A stretch of 64,000 nucleotides of DNA, taken from Thiohalocapsa sp. PB-PSB1 (GTDB taxonomy: Bacteria; Pseudomonadota; Gammaproteobacteria; Chromatiales; Chromatiaceae). The stretch is taken from assembly GCA_016745215.1 (NCBI GenBank), contig CP050890.1:1116001-1180000 (forward strand). Reading direction: 5' to 3'. Below, piece after piece: positions 50,772 through 59,863 of this stretch. How positions within the stretch are numbered: position 1 is the stretch's first letter; each line of letters begins with the position of its first letter. The notes under the pieces are model-generated. The model was not told the origin of the DNA and did not search any database. It saw nothing but the letters and a program-made list of their open reading frames with translations. The position numbers and the translations under genes were made by a program.

Positions 50772-52859
50772 TTATGCCGCGTCCGCCGGCGCGATGTCGA
50801 CATCGGGATTCCGACTCTCGGCAATCCGCTGCACGCGCTTTCTTGCAATCAATTCCTGATCGCATTTGGGGCAGAATTCATGCTCGCCGGCAATATAGCC
50901 ATGCTGAGGGCAGATGGAGAAAATCGGGGTCACGGTGATGTAGGGCAGTCGGAAGTTGGTCAACGAGCGGCGCACCAGGCGTTTGCAGGCTTCGCTGGAA
51001 CTGATCTGCTCATTCATATACAAATGCAGCACGGTGCCGCCGGTGTATTTGGACTGCAATTCATGCTGCATGCTCAAGGCCTGGAATGGGTCATCGGTAT
51101 AGCCCACCGGCAATTGCGAGGAGTTGGTGTAGTAGGGCGCCGCGTCGCTGCCGGCTTGCAGAATGTCGGGGAAGCGCTTTTTGTCCTCGCGGGCGAAGCG
51201 GTAGGTGGTGCCCTCGGCCGGAGTCGCCTCCAGGTTGTACATATGCCCGGTTTCTTCCTGGAACTGCAGCATGCGCGCTCGGACATGGTCCAGCAGATCG
51301 CTGGCAAAGGCCAGGCCTGATTCGCTGGTGATATCCTCGGCATCCTGGGTGAAATTGCGGATCAGCTCGTTGATCCCGTTGATGCCGATGGTGCTGAAGT
51401 GGTTGCGCAATGTGCCCAGATAGCGCTTGGTGTACGGGAAAAGCCCGGCATCCATATGTCGCTGGATCACCTTGCGCTTCAGCTCCAGACTCTTTTTGGC
51501 TAAATCCATCAATTCGTCGAGGCGTGCGAACAAACCCCGTTCATCGCCGCGGTGGGTGTAGCCCAGGCGCGCGCAGTTGATGGTGACAACCCCCAAGGAG
51601 CCGGTTTGCTCCGCGGAGCCGAACAGTCCATTACCGCGTTTGAGCAGCTCGCGCAGGTCGAGCTGTAAGCGGCAACACATGCTGCGCACCATGTTTGGGC
51701 TGAGTTCTGAGTTGATGAAGTTTTGGAAATAGGGCAAGCCATACTTGGCCGTCATTTCGAACAGCCGTTCGGCATTGTCACTGTCCCAAGGGAAATCTTC
51801 GGTGATGTTGTAAGTCGGTATGGGGAAGGTAAAAATACGGCCCTTGGCATCACCCTCGGTCATTACCTCGATGTAGGCGCGATTGATCAGGTCCATCTCG
51901 GCTTGCAGATCACCATAACAAAAAGGCTGTTCTTGACCGCCGATGATCGGCACCTGGGTGCGCAAATCCTCGGGGCAAATCCAATCGAAGGTGAGATTGG
52001 TAAAAGGTGTCTGACAACCCCAACGGCTTGGCACGTTCAGGTTGTAAATCAGCTCCTGGATGTATTGTTTGACTCGGGCATAGTCGAGCCCATCGATGCG
52101 CACGTACGGCGCCATGTATGTATCGAAGCTGGAGAATGCCTGGGCGCCGGCCCATTCGTTCTGTAACGTGCCGAGGAAGTTCACGATTTGGCCAATGGCG
52201 CTGGACATATGCCGCGGCGGACCGGCCTCCACCTTGCCCGGCACCCCATTCAGACCTTCCGTCAGTAAGGTACGCAATGACCAACCTGCACAATAGCCAG
52301 CCAACATGTCAAGATCGTGAATATGGATGTCGCCAGCGCGATGCGCCTGGCCAATTTCCGGTGAATAGACATGACTCAGCCAGTAGTTGGCGATCATCTT
52401 TCCGGATGTGTTCAGGATCAGCCCACCCAGGGAATAGCCCTGATTGGCATTGGCAGCGACGCGCCAGTCAGAACGATCCAGATATTCGTTGATGGAGCTG
52501 GCCACATCCACCAGAGTGTGGCGGTCCTTACGCAATCGCGCACGCTGCTCGCGATAGACAATATAGGAGCGAGCGGTCTCGAAGTGGTTGGCGCTGATCA
52601 GTGTCTGCTCCACCACATCCTGAATGCCCTCGATGTCCGGGATGCTGTCCCGATCTGCATTCCTGCCGAAGCGATGGGCCAATACCTTGACCACCTGGGC
52701 TGTCAGCAATGCTGCCTCCGCGGCGCCGAACTCACCGGTGGCGCGGCCTGCCTTGTGGATGGCGGTCTCGATTTTTGTCGCGTCGAAAGGCACCTGTTGA
52801 CCATCGCGCTTGAGCACGCGGTGAGGCAGGGTGAGAAGTGTCGACAAGGGCTTGTCCAT
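50772..52859 (-). CDS. nrdD: Anaerobic ribonucleoside-triphosphate reductase, large chain without glycyl-radical motif
   Basis: 695 residues from ATG 52859 (GAGG 8 bases upstream). N-terminal ATP-cone (LPHRVLKRDGQQVPFDATKIETAIHKAG), then the class III catalytic barrel (HIHDLDMLAGYCAGWSLRTLLTEGLNGVPGKVEAGPPRHMSSAIGQIVNFLGTLQNEWAGAQA, QPFCYGDLQ, FPIPTYNITEDFPW) and a C-terminal zinc site (SICPQHGYIAGEHEFCPKCDQEL). It then ends ESRNPDVDIAPADAA without RVxGY, the glycyl-radical motif that all active NrdD need. That motif is in the next small gene. Two NrdR-type boxes are placed upstream. Confidence 0.94.
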   Translation of the reverse strand: MDKPLSTLLTLPHRVLKRDGQQVPFDATKIETAIHKAGRATGEFGAAEAALLTAQVVKVLAHRFGRNADRDSIPDIEGIQDVVEQTLISANHFETARSYIVYREQRARLRKDRHTLVDVASSINEYLDRSDWRVAANANQGYSLGGLILNTSGKMIANYWLSHVYSPEIGQAHRAGDIHIHDLDMLAGYCAGWSLRTLLTEGLNGVPGKVEAGPPRHMSSAIGQIVNFLGTLQNEWAGAQAFSSFDTYMAPYVRIDGLDYARVKQYIQELIYNLNVPSRWGCQTPFTNLTFDWICPEDLRTQVPIIGGQEQPFCYGDLQAEMDLINRAYIEVMTEGDAKGRIFTFPIPTYNITEDFPWDSDNAERLFEMTAKYGLPYFQNFINSELSPNMVRSMCCRLQLDLRELLKRGNGLFGSAEQTGSLGVVTINCARLGYTHRGDERGLFARLDELMDLAKKSLELKRKVIQRHMDAGLFPYTKRYLGTLRNHFSTIGINGINELIRNFTQDAEDITSESGLAFASDLLDHVRARMLQFQEETGHMYNLEATPAEGTTYRFAREDKKRFPDILQAGSDAAPYYTNSSQLPVGYTDDPFQALSMQHELQSKYTGGTVLHLYMNEQISSSEACKRLVRRSLTNFRLPYITVTPIFSICPQHGYIAGEHEFCPKCDQELIARKRVQRIAESRNPDVDIAPADAA

Positions 52860-52894
52860 CAGGCTGACCTCAGTTAAGTGCAGGATTGGTATAG

Positions 52895-52941
52895 GCACTA
52901 GATATTGTGGTTGTCATTATATAAGACGCTACATTTAGTGT
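52895..52941 (-). promoter_or_regulatory. Pair of NrdR-type operator boxes upstream of nrdD
   Basis: GCACTAGATATTGTGG (52895-52910) and ACGCTACATTTAGTGT (52926-52941) each match 13 of 16 positions of the NrdR box ACACTATATATAGTGT by eye. They are exactly 31 bp apart, three helical turns, the arrangement typical of NrdR-controlled RNR operons. NrdR itself is not encoded in the window. Confidence 0.7.
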
Positions 52942-53053
52942 AGTTCATGGATTGCGGCCCCTTGACTCAGGTCAGCAAAAAAATTGGATCACAAGCAAAA
53001 TCAATGGCTCGCAGAGGCGCGTTTCAGGGCGCGCTGTCGGCCCGCATCGGCGG

Positions 53054-53824
53054 TTATCCGCCGGCTTGCAGCAGCAGCTTCAGAGAGATCAGAAGGGAAA
53101 CCGCGACCAGCACCGGCCGCACCAGCCGGGTGCCGTGGCGAATGACTAGATGCGCTCCCAGCCAGCCGCCCAGGAACTGCCCCGCGGCCATAATGATGGC
53201 AATGCCCCAGAGTACATGACCGGCGGTAATAAAGAACAAGCAGGCCGCCAAATTGCTGGTGAAATTGAGCAGCTTCGCATGGGCGGTGGCGCTGCGCAGG
53301 TTGTACCCCAATAGCGCGACATAGCCGATCGCAAAAAACGTTCCGGTACCGGGGCCGAAAAAACCATCATAAAAGCCAACGCCGGTGCCGATCAGCAGGC
53401 CGAACGCCCTGTGCCCGATGCGCTGGCGTGCGTCGATATCCGCAACCCGTGGCGAGAACAGAAAATATAGCGCAAAACCAATCAGCAGCAGCGGTACAAG
53501 CCTGGAGAGCACATCCGTGGCCAGAAAGTGCACGGCGATGGCGCCTGCGCTGGCGCCTGCGAAGGTACAGGCAACTGCGGATGCGACCGTAGACAAGTCG
53601 ATTGCGCCTTGGCGAACAAAATGCAGAGTGGATGCCAGCGTGCCAAATACACCCTGTGCTTTATTGGTTGCCAGCGCCGCCACCGGCGCAAGCCCGACCC
53701 ATAACAGGGCGGGCACCGTGATCAGCCCGCCGCCGCCAGCGACTGCATCCACCAGCCCTGCCAACAGCGCTAGGATGAACAGCAGCGGGGCGATTTCGAT
53801 GATTTCCAATGACCATGCTCCCAT
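53054..53824 (-). CDS. TauE/SafE (TSUP) family permease
   Basis: 256 residues with about eight hydrophobic helices. It shows the family pattern LAGLVDAVAGGGGLITVPALLWVGLAP, NKAQGVFGTLASTLHFVRQG and FYDGFFGPGTGTFFAIGYVALLGYNLRSATAHAKLLNFTSN. TauE/SafE proteins export sulfite, sulfonates or other organic anions; in sulfur oxidisers several paralogues occur. Substrate not determined. Divergent from the HAD hydrolase gene. Confidence 0.92.
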   Translation of the reverse strand: MGAWSLEIIEIAPLLFILALLAGLVDAVAGGGGLITVPALLWVGLAPVAALATNKAQGVFGTLASTLHFVRQGAIDLSTVASAVACTFAGASAGAIAVHFLATDVLSRLVPLLLIGFALYFLFSPRVADIDARQRIGHRAFGLLIGTGVGFYDGFFGPGTGTFFAIGYVALLGYNLRSATAHAKLLNFTSNLAACLFFITAGHVLWGIAIIMAAGQFLGGWLGAHLVIRHGTRLVRPVLVAVSLLISLKLLLQAGG

Positions 53825-53936
53825 GTTGAACCCAGTGTTGCCCCAGGCAAATTGCCTGCCGGCAAGCCATGATCTGGCCGCAAAATCCCGCTGTTCGAGG
53901 CTCGATCCCTGTTGTTAAGCCATATGACATAGCCTG

Positions 53937-54578
53937 ATGATGCAACCACAACTGGTGATTTTCGACTTTGACGGCACCCTGGCAGACAGCCTGCCCTGGG
54001 TTCGTTCCGTGTTTGACGACGTTGCCCGGCGTTGGGGCTTTCGCCCGCTGTCCGCTGGCGATGATCAGGCGCTGCGCCAGATGAGGACGGACGCCCTGTT
54101 GCGCTATCTCGGCGTGCCTGGCTGGAAGATCCCGCTCATTGCCGCCGATATGCGCCGGCGTATGTCGAGGGATATCCATGTCATCCAGCTCTTCCCCGGC
54201 GTCGCCTCCATGTTGGAGCAACTTGCCGCTGCCGGTCCACGCCTCGGCATCGTCAGCTCCAACGCAACAGGCAATATCAAACAGGTGTTGGGCGCGCGGC
54301 TATGGGGATTACTGCACTACACCGAATGTGGAGCGGGCATCGCCGGTAAGCATCGGCGGCTGACTCGCCTGTTGCGACGGGCGCGTGTACAACCGCAGCA
54401 TGCCATCTACATTGGCGACGAAATCCGCGATATCGATGCGGCACGTCGAGCCGGCACCGCGGCAGGCGCGGTCGCTTGGGGCTGCAATCCGGCCCAGACG
54501 CTGGCTCATCAACGCCCGGACCTGCTGTTTTTGCGAGTGCATGACATCGCCAGCCGTCTGCTCGCAGTTCCAGCCTAA
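53937..54578 (+). CDS. HAD-superfamily phosphatase (phosphoglycolate phosphatase-like)
   Basis: 213 residues. Motif I VIFDFDGTLADS (Asp10 and Asp12), a helical cap, motif II LGIVSSNATGNIKQVL, and motif IV IYIGDEIRDIDAARRAGTAAGAVAWG are present. This pattern is that of Gph-like phosphatases, but the cap domain does not identify the substrate. Two consecutive ATGs at the start make the exact first residue uncertain. It is followed by the two-component genes on the same strand. Confidence 0.88.
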   Translation: MMQPQLVIFDFDGTLADSLPWVRSVFDDVARRWGFRPLSAGDDQALRQMRTDALLRYLGVPGWKIPLIAADMRRRMSRDIHVIQLFPGVASMLEQLAAAGPRLGIVSSNATGNIKQVLGARLWGLLHYTECGAGIAGKHRRLTRLLRRARVQPQHAIYIGDEIRDIDAARRAGTAAGAVAWGCNPAQTLAHQRPDLLFLRVHDIASRLLAVPA

Positions 54579-54653
54579 CTGTTGATTACCTTGTAGCGTG
54601 CCAAGCAAAGCACCGACCACAATGCTACTCTTGCCCGACCCAGGTGATCGCTG

Positions 54654-55796
54654 ATGCTGGATGAAGTTGCCTCGGAAGACCAGATAATCGTCGTCGAAGA
54701 CGAGCCCACCCAGCGCTTGTTCATCGACCGCGTGCTGTCACGGGCCGGCTATCCGGTGCATACTGCCGCCAATGCGCGCGATGGCTACCGGCTGGCGCTG
54801 GCGGTTGCACCGACGCTGATTCTGCTCGACATTGGCCTGCCGGATATGGACGGACTCAGCCTGTGCCGGCGGCTTAGAACGCAAACCGCGCTACAGGCGG
54901 TTCCGATTCTGATTCTGACCGCCCAAAGCGACAGTGAAACCATCGTCGATGCCTTTGATGCCGGCGCAGTCGATTATGTCGTCAAACCATTCAAGTCCGC
55001 AGTTTTGCTGGCCCGTGTCGCCACACATTGTCGACTAGGCCATTTGTCCCGACAAATGCGTCGGGGGCTGGACGCGAGCAGCGTCGAGCGTGACCGATTG
55101 TTGCGACGCATGCGCGAACTGAATGCACGCATGGCGCTGGCCGAGCAACGCCATCAGCGCGAACTCGCGCAGGCGCTGCACGACAGCCCGTTACAAAAAC
55201 TGAGTCTGGTGAAAACGCTGCTCGACACCACGCAAGCACGCCTGAAGGCGACTGAGCCGGCAGACTGCCAAGCGATGTCTTCCTCCCTGATACCGCCATT
55301 GGATCGTTCTTTACAGCTCCTCGCTGAAACCTTGAGTGAGCTGCGCACTCTGTGCTTTGATCTCGGAAGGCCATTGCTGCACCAGGCCGGGCTTACCGTC
55401 GCGGTACAGGCATTGGCGCTGCGCACCGCGGAGCAGTGGGGGTTCGCATGTGCGATCAAGACCCAGGGCGATGACACAGGACTCGACGAACAAATCCTGG
55501 AGACCATGTATCAGGCGGTTCGCGAATTGCTGAATAACATCGGCAAGCATGCAGCCGCAGCACACGGCGAGCTGCACTTGACCATCGAGCCGGATCTCCT
55601 GTCGTTGATTGTTCGCGATGACGGTGTTGGAATCAGCCCGGCCAACCATGCACGAGCCGGCATGGATGCCGAAGGTGGTTTTGGTCTGCTCAGTCTGCGT
55701 TCACGCGTCGAACTCCTTGGCGGATCTTTGATATTACGGCGATGCGATCCGTGCGGCACCGAGGCGCGGCTACTGTTGCCGCTTGGCATCCGTTAG
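54654..55796 (+). CDS. Response-regulator-receiver / histidine-kinase fusion protein (NarX-like kinase type)
   Basis: 380 residues: an N-terminal receiver domain with IIVVEDEPTQRL, phospho-acceptor Asp59 in LILLDIGLPDMDG and conserved Lys at about 111 in YVVKPFK; a coiled segment; then a HisKA_3-type dimerisation helix with ELAQALHDSPLQKLSLVK (His176) and an ATPase domain (VRELLNNIGKHAAAAHGE, VRDDGVGI, GGFGLLSLRSRVELLGG). It has no membrane segment, so it senses an internal signal or is phosphorylated by another kinase. Paired with the NarL-type regulator downstream. Confidence 0.9.
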   Translation: MLDEVASEDQIIVVEDEPTQRLFIDRVLSRAGYPVHTAANARDGYRLALAVAPTLILLDIGLPDMDGLSLCRRLRTQTALQAVPILILTAQSDSETIVDAFDAGAVDYVVKPFKSAVLLARVATHCRLGHLSRQMRRGLDASSVERDRLLRRMRELNARMALAEQRHQRELAQALHDSPLQKLSLVKTLLDTTQARLKATEPADCQAMSSSLIPPLDRSLQLLAETLSELRTLCFDLGRPLLHQAGLTVAVQALALRTAEQWGFACAIKTQGDDTGLDEQILETMYQAVRELLNNIGKHAAAAHGELHLTIEPDLLSLIVRDDGVGISPANHARAGMDAEGGFGLLSLRSRVELLGGSLILRRCDPCGTEARLLLPLGIR

Positions 55797-55996
55797 CATA
55801 GGCCGCAGGCGTCCAGCGCCTGGATCAGCCCTGTGGCGTTGTCGCAGGATCTGACCTGGTTGTGCACCGCATGGGAAGCGATCGCAAACCAATGCCTATG
55901 GATTAACTCAATGCGGCCATTTGCTCGCGATGGCAAACCGGATCGCGATGCGCAGCGACGGTCGCCATCGATAGCACAAGCAACAGACTCGAGCCC

Positions 55997-56611
55997 ATGG
56001 CCGATGCAAAAAAAATTCTACTGATCGACGACCTACAGCTCACCTACGAAGGCGTTGCCGCGGTCTTGGCTCAAGCACCGGAATTCAAGCTGCTCGAGCA
56101 CCTCGCGGACCCGTCGAAGGCGGTCCAGGTCGCGTCGCTGCACAAGCCCGACCTGGCGCTGGTAGACATTTGTATGCCGAAGGTAAACGGCTTGGAGGTG
56201 ACGGCAAAATTGACCCAGGCCGTGCCCAGCTGCCGGATCATCGCCTTGTCGGCCTACGATGACAATTATCTGGTCGACAAAATGATCGAAGCCGGCGCTC
56301 GCGGCTACGTATTGAAAAGCCAGGCTGGAGCGGAACTGCTGATTGCAATCCGCACCGTGCTGGACGGCGGCAGCTATCTGCAAGCGGTATCTGCTGGCCG
56401 TTCCGGGGGCGATAAGGGACCGCTGTCGCCACGCGAACAGGAGCTGCTGCGTTTGATTGCGGCTGCTAAGGGAACCGCCGAGATCGCGACCTTGTTGGGC
56501 ATCAGCGTCAAGACCGTGGAAACGTATCGGCGCCGCATCATGCACAAGCTCGGCGTCGACAATTCCATCGACCTGGTCCGCGCCGCGATGGTGCTTGGCA
56601 GAGGCGGCTGA
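55997..56611 (+). CDS. LuxR/NarL-family response regulator
   Basis: 204 residues with a receiver domain (KILLIDDLQLTYEGVAAVL, phospho-acceptor Asp57 in LALVDICMPKVNGLEV, GARGYVLKSQAG) and a C-terminal LuxR helix-turn-helix (LSPREQELLRLIAAAKGTAEIATLLGISVKTVETYRRRIMHKLGV). It is the natural partner of the kinase 200 bases upstream. A small upstream region with a GC-rich palindrome carries no gene. Target genes unknown. Confidence 0.93.
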   Translation: MADAKKILLIDDLQLTYEGVAAVLAQAPEFKLLEHLADPSKAVQVASLHKPDLALVDICMPKVNGLEVTAKLTQAVPSCRIIALSAYDDNYLVDKMIEAGARGYVLKSQAGAELLIAIRTVLDGGSYLQAVSAGRSGGDKGPLSPREQELLRLIAAAKGTAEIATLLGISVKTVETYRRRIMHKLGVDNSIDLVRAAMVLGRGG

Positions 56612-56753
56612 GGCCGGCAATTCCTGCTGTGTGTTTTTGTGATCGATCGAGGCTGAATATGCGTGGTGACCGCCAGGCGCATGCACCGGCATGCGCGATT
56701 ACCAGGGCCTGAGCATCAGCGAGCCCTTGACGCTGATTTCCCGCGACTCGCGC

Positions 56754-59603
56754 TCATCGACGTTTTCCTGATCTGGAGCCGCAGCGCCCCAGGAATTTCT
56801 CCAGCTCGACGATGAACAGCACCGAGGAGGCAACCAGAATGATCCGCAGCCAGACGCCGGCGCCGATGGCCGCGGTGCCAAACAGGGTCTGGATCGGCGG
56901 CAGGTATGTGAACGCGAGCTGGAACAGAAGCAGCAAGCCGGCAGCATAGAGTACGTACCGATTGCCAAAAAACCCCTTGTAGTTCAGCACCGAGGCGGTC
57001 ATAAAGCGGGAATTGAACAAATAGAAGATCTCGAACATGACCAGCGTGTTCACGGCCACGGTACGCGCCTGCTCGATTGACGTGCCTCGCTGCTGCTCCC
57101 ATAGAAACAGGCCGAAGGTGCCGACCATCAGGATCAGCGATACATAGCCGATGCGCCACAAAAACAGCGGTGTCAGCACCGGCTCGCGGGCATTGCGCGG
57201 CGGCCGCTTCATGACGCCGGGCTCCGGCGGCTCGAAGGCCAGGGCCAGGGCCAGCGTCACGGCGGTGATCATATTGACCCACAGGATCTGCACCGGCGTC
57301 AGCGGGAACTGGCGGAAGCCGAACAGGATTGCGCCGAGCACCACCAGAGCCTCGCCGCCGTTGGTCGGCAGGATGAACAGGATCGCCTTCTTCAGGTTGT
57401 CGTAGACGGTGCGGCCTTCCTCGACGGCATTGGCAATGGAGGCGAAGTTGTCGTCGGCCAGAACCATCTCGGCCGCCTCTTTGGCCGCCTCGGTGCCATT
57501 GATGCCCATCGCGATGCCGACATCGGCACGTTTCAGCGCCGGCGCGTCATTAACGCCGTCGCCAGTCATCGCGACGATCGCCCCGTCGCGCTGGAGCAAC
57601 TGCACCAGGCGCAGCTTGTGCTCAGGGGTGACCCGTGCATAGAGATCGCAGCTGCCGACGCGCTGCCGCAGCGCCTCATCGTCGAGGGCATCCAGATCGC
57701 GGCCGGTCAGGGCTTCGTCCGGATTCGCGAGGCCGACGCGGGCGGCGATGGCCCGCGCCGTTGCGGCATGGTCGCCGGTGATCATCTTGACGCGGATGCC
57801 GGCTTCTTGGCAGACGCGCACGGCCGTGATCGCCTCTTCCCGCGGCGGGTCCATCAGCCCGAACAGACCGAGCAGCGTCAGGTTGCTTTCCACATCGACG
57901 AAGTCTAGCTCGGCTCGGTGCGGCTCGGCCGGCTTCATGGCGATGGCCAATACGCGCTGACCGTCCGCGGCCATCGCCTCCATGCGCTCGAGCCACTGGC
58001 CGGTATCGATCGGCACATCGCCGTCCGGTCCGCGTTCGCTTGCGCACATGTCGAGCACCGCCTCCAGCGCCCCCTTGACGACGATAAACGACTCGCCTTG
58101 ACCCTGGTGCAACGTCGCCATGAACTTATGCGCAGACTCGAATGGGATCAGGTCTGTGCGCGGCCATTGCCTGATTGTCGCGTCCAGATCCAGCCCAGCC
58201 TTGACTGCGGCGACCAGCAGCGCGCTCTCCATGGGATCGCCATGCGCCTGCCAGCCGCTGTCTGCGTCCTGTACCAATGTTGCATCGTTGCAGAGCGCGG
58301 CAGCACGCAACGCCTGATTCAGCAACACATCGTCCTCTGGCAGCAGGGTATCGCCGTCGAGCATGAAGGCACCATCGGGAGCATAGCCGGTGCCGGTCAC
58401 CGTCAACAGCCGGCTAGCGGTGTGCACAACGGCCACCGTCATCGCGTTGCGCGTCAATGTACCGGTCTTGTCCGAGCAGATGACGCCTACGGTGCCCAGC
58501 GTCTCGACGGCCGGCAAGCGGCGGATGATCGCATTGCGCCCGGCCATGCGCTGCACGCCGATGGCCAGCGTAATGGTCATGATCGCCGGCAGGCCCTCCG
58601 GAATCGCGGCCACCGCCAGGCCGACGGAGGCAAGGAACATCTCGGAGGCCGTGTAGTCGCGCACCAGCACGCCGAACGCAAAGCTGATCGCAGCCAATAC
58701 CAGGATCGCCGCGGTCAGCCAGCGTCCGAATTGAGCCATCTGCCGCAGCAGCGGCGTCGTGAGTTGCTGCACGCTTGCGACCATCGCGCTGATGCGGCCG
58801 ATCTCTGTCGCGGGACCGGTGGCGACGACGATGCCGGTGCTCTGCCCGTGGGTTACCAGGGTGCCGGAATAAGCCATTGAGCGGCGCTCGGCCAGCGGCG
58901 TCTCCAGGTCTGCCGGTGCGACCTGCTTCTCCACCGGCACTGACTCGCCTGTCAGCGGCGCCTCCTCGATTTGCAGCCCCTTAGCGCGCAGCAGCCGCAG
59001 GTCCGCCGGCACCTTGTCGCCAGACTGCAATTGCACCAGATCGCCGGGCACCAGATCCGCGGCATCGACGGTCACCAGCCGGCTGTCGCGCCAGACCATC
59101 GCGTGGGGCGAGAGCATGTCGCGGATCGCCCGCAGCGCATCCTCGGCCTTGCCCTCCTGAATAAAGCCGATGGCGGCATTCACCAGCACGACGCCGAGTA
59201 TGACGCCGGCGTCGAGCCAGTGCTGGAGCAGCGCGGTCACCAGGCCGGCGGCGAGCAGCACATAGATTAGAACATTATGAAATTGGGCCAGAAAGCGCAG
59301 CAGCGGGCTGCGCGGCTTGGCCTCCGGAAGCCGGTTCGGGCCATGGCTCTGGAGGCGTTGGTGCGCCTCCTCGGAACTCAGGCCTTGGTGGCCGCCGCCG
59401 ACCTGTTCCAGTACCTCCTCGGCGGGCAGATTGTGCCATGCAGGTTCGCCGCTGGGCTTGTCCTGCTCCACCAGGGTGCGCCTGTCGCGGCGGCTGTTGC
59501 GAGCAACAAAGCCGCCGACAAGCACGAGGAGCGCGATCGCCAGCAGCGCGATCAGCCACTCCAGCGCAATGATGTCGAAGATAAGGACGTCGCTCTTGGG
59601 CAT
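56754..59603 (-). CDS. Cation-transporting P-type ATPase (P2-type, PacL-like)
   Basis: 949 residues. An extra N-terminal helix (FDIIALEWLIALLAIALLVLVGGFV) precedes the cation-ATPase N-domain (LSSEEAHQRLQSHGPNRLPE). The core has the actuator motif LTGESVPVEK, the PEGLP membrane motif (335-339) and the phosphorylation site SDKTGTLTRN (Asp378), then MTGDGVNDAPALKRADVGIAM and a C-terminal set of membrane helices. This is the P2 subfamily (Ca2+ or Na+/K+-type). The ion is not determined. The extra N-terminal helix and the long C-terminus are noticeable. Confidence 0.93.
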   Translation of the reverse strand: MPKSDVLIFDIIALEWLIALLAIALLVLVGGFVARNSRRDRRTLVEQDKPSGEPAWHNLPAEEVLEQVGGGHQGLSSEEAHQRLQSHGPNRLPEAKPRSPLLRFLAQFHNVLIYVLLAAGLVTALLQHWLDAGVILGVVLVNAAIGFIQEGKAEDALRAIRDMLSPHAMVWRDSRLVTVDAADLVPGDLVQLQSGDKVPADLRLLRAKGLQIEEAPLTGESVPVEKQVAPADLETPLAERRSMAYSGTLVTHGQSTGIVVATGPATEIGRISAMVASVQQLTTPLLRQMAQFGRWLTAAILVLAAISFAFGVLVRDYTASEMFLASVGLAVAAIPEGLPAIMTITLAIGVQRMAGRNAIIRRLPAVETLGTVGVICSDKTGTLTRNAMTVAVVHTASRLLTVTGTGYAPDGAFMLDGDTLLPEDDVLLNQALRAAALCNDATLVQDADSGWQAHGDPMESALLVAAVKAGLDLDATIRQWPRTDLIPFESAHKFMATLHQGQGESFIVVKGALEAVLDMCASERGPDGDVPIDTGQWLERMEAMAADGQRVLAIAMKPAEPHRAELDFVDVESNLTLLGLFGLMDPPREEAITAVRVCQEAGIRVKMITGDHAATARAIAARVGLANPDEALTGRDLDALDDEALRQRVGSCDLYARVTPEHKLRLVQLLQRDGAIVAMTGDGVNDAPALKRADVGIAMGINGTEAAKEAAEMVLADDNFASIANAVEEGRTVYDNLKKAILFILPTNGGEALVVLGAILFGFRQFPLTPVQILWVNMITAVTLALALAFEPPEPGVMKRPPRNAREPVLTPLFLWRIGYVSLILMVGTFGLFLWEQQRGTSIEQARTVAVNTLVMFEIFYLFNSRFMTASVLNYKGFFGNRYVLYAAGLLLLFQLAFTYLPPIQTLFGTAAIGAGVWLRIILVASSVLFIVELEKFLGRCGSRSGKRR

Positions 59604-59863
59604 AGAGTGCTCCTGCGGGAATAACCCTAAAAATAGATCGGATAAAACGCCGTTTGCCGTTCTGCCTGAGCGGCCCCTGCGCTGAGACTGTTTGACGGCA
59701 AGGTCGCGCTTCTTTCGTCTGTCGGTGGTTTCTCGCAGGAAGCTGGAGCTTCGGTAAGGTGTTGCGGCGCGGGATGCAACCCATCAACCGAGTGCTTCAC
59801 CAGCCAAGCGCAGACCGCCAAGTGTTTCCTATGATGTTGGACAGGCATCAGTAAGCCCGACAG

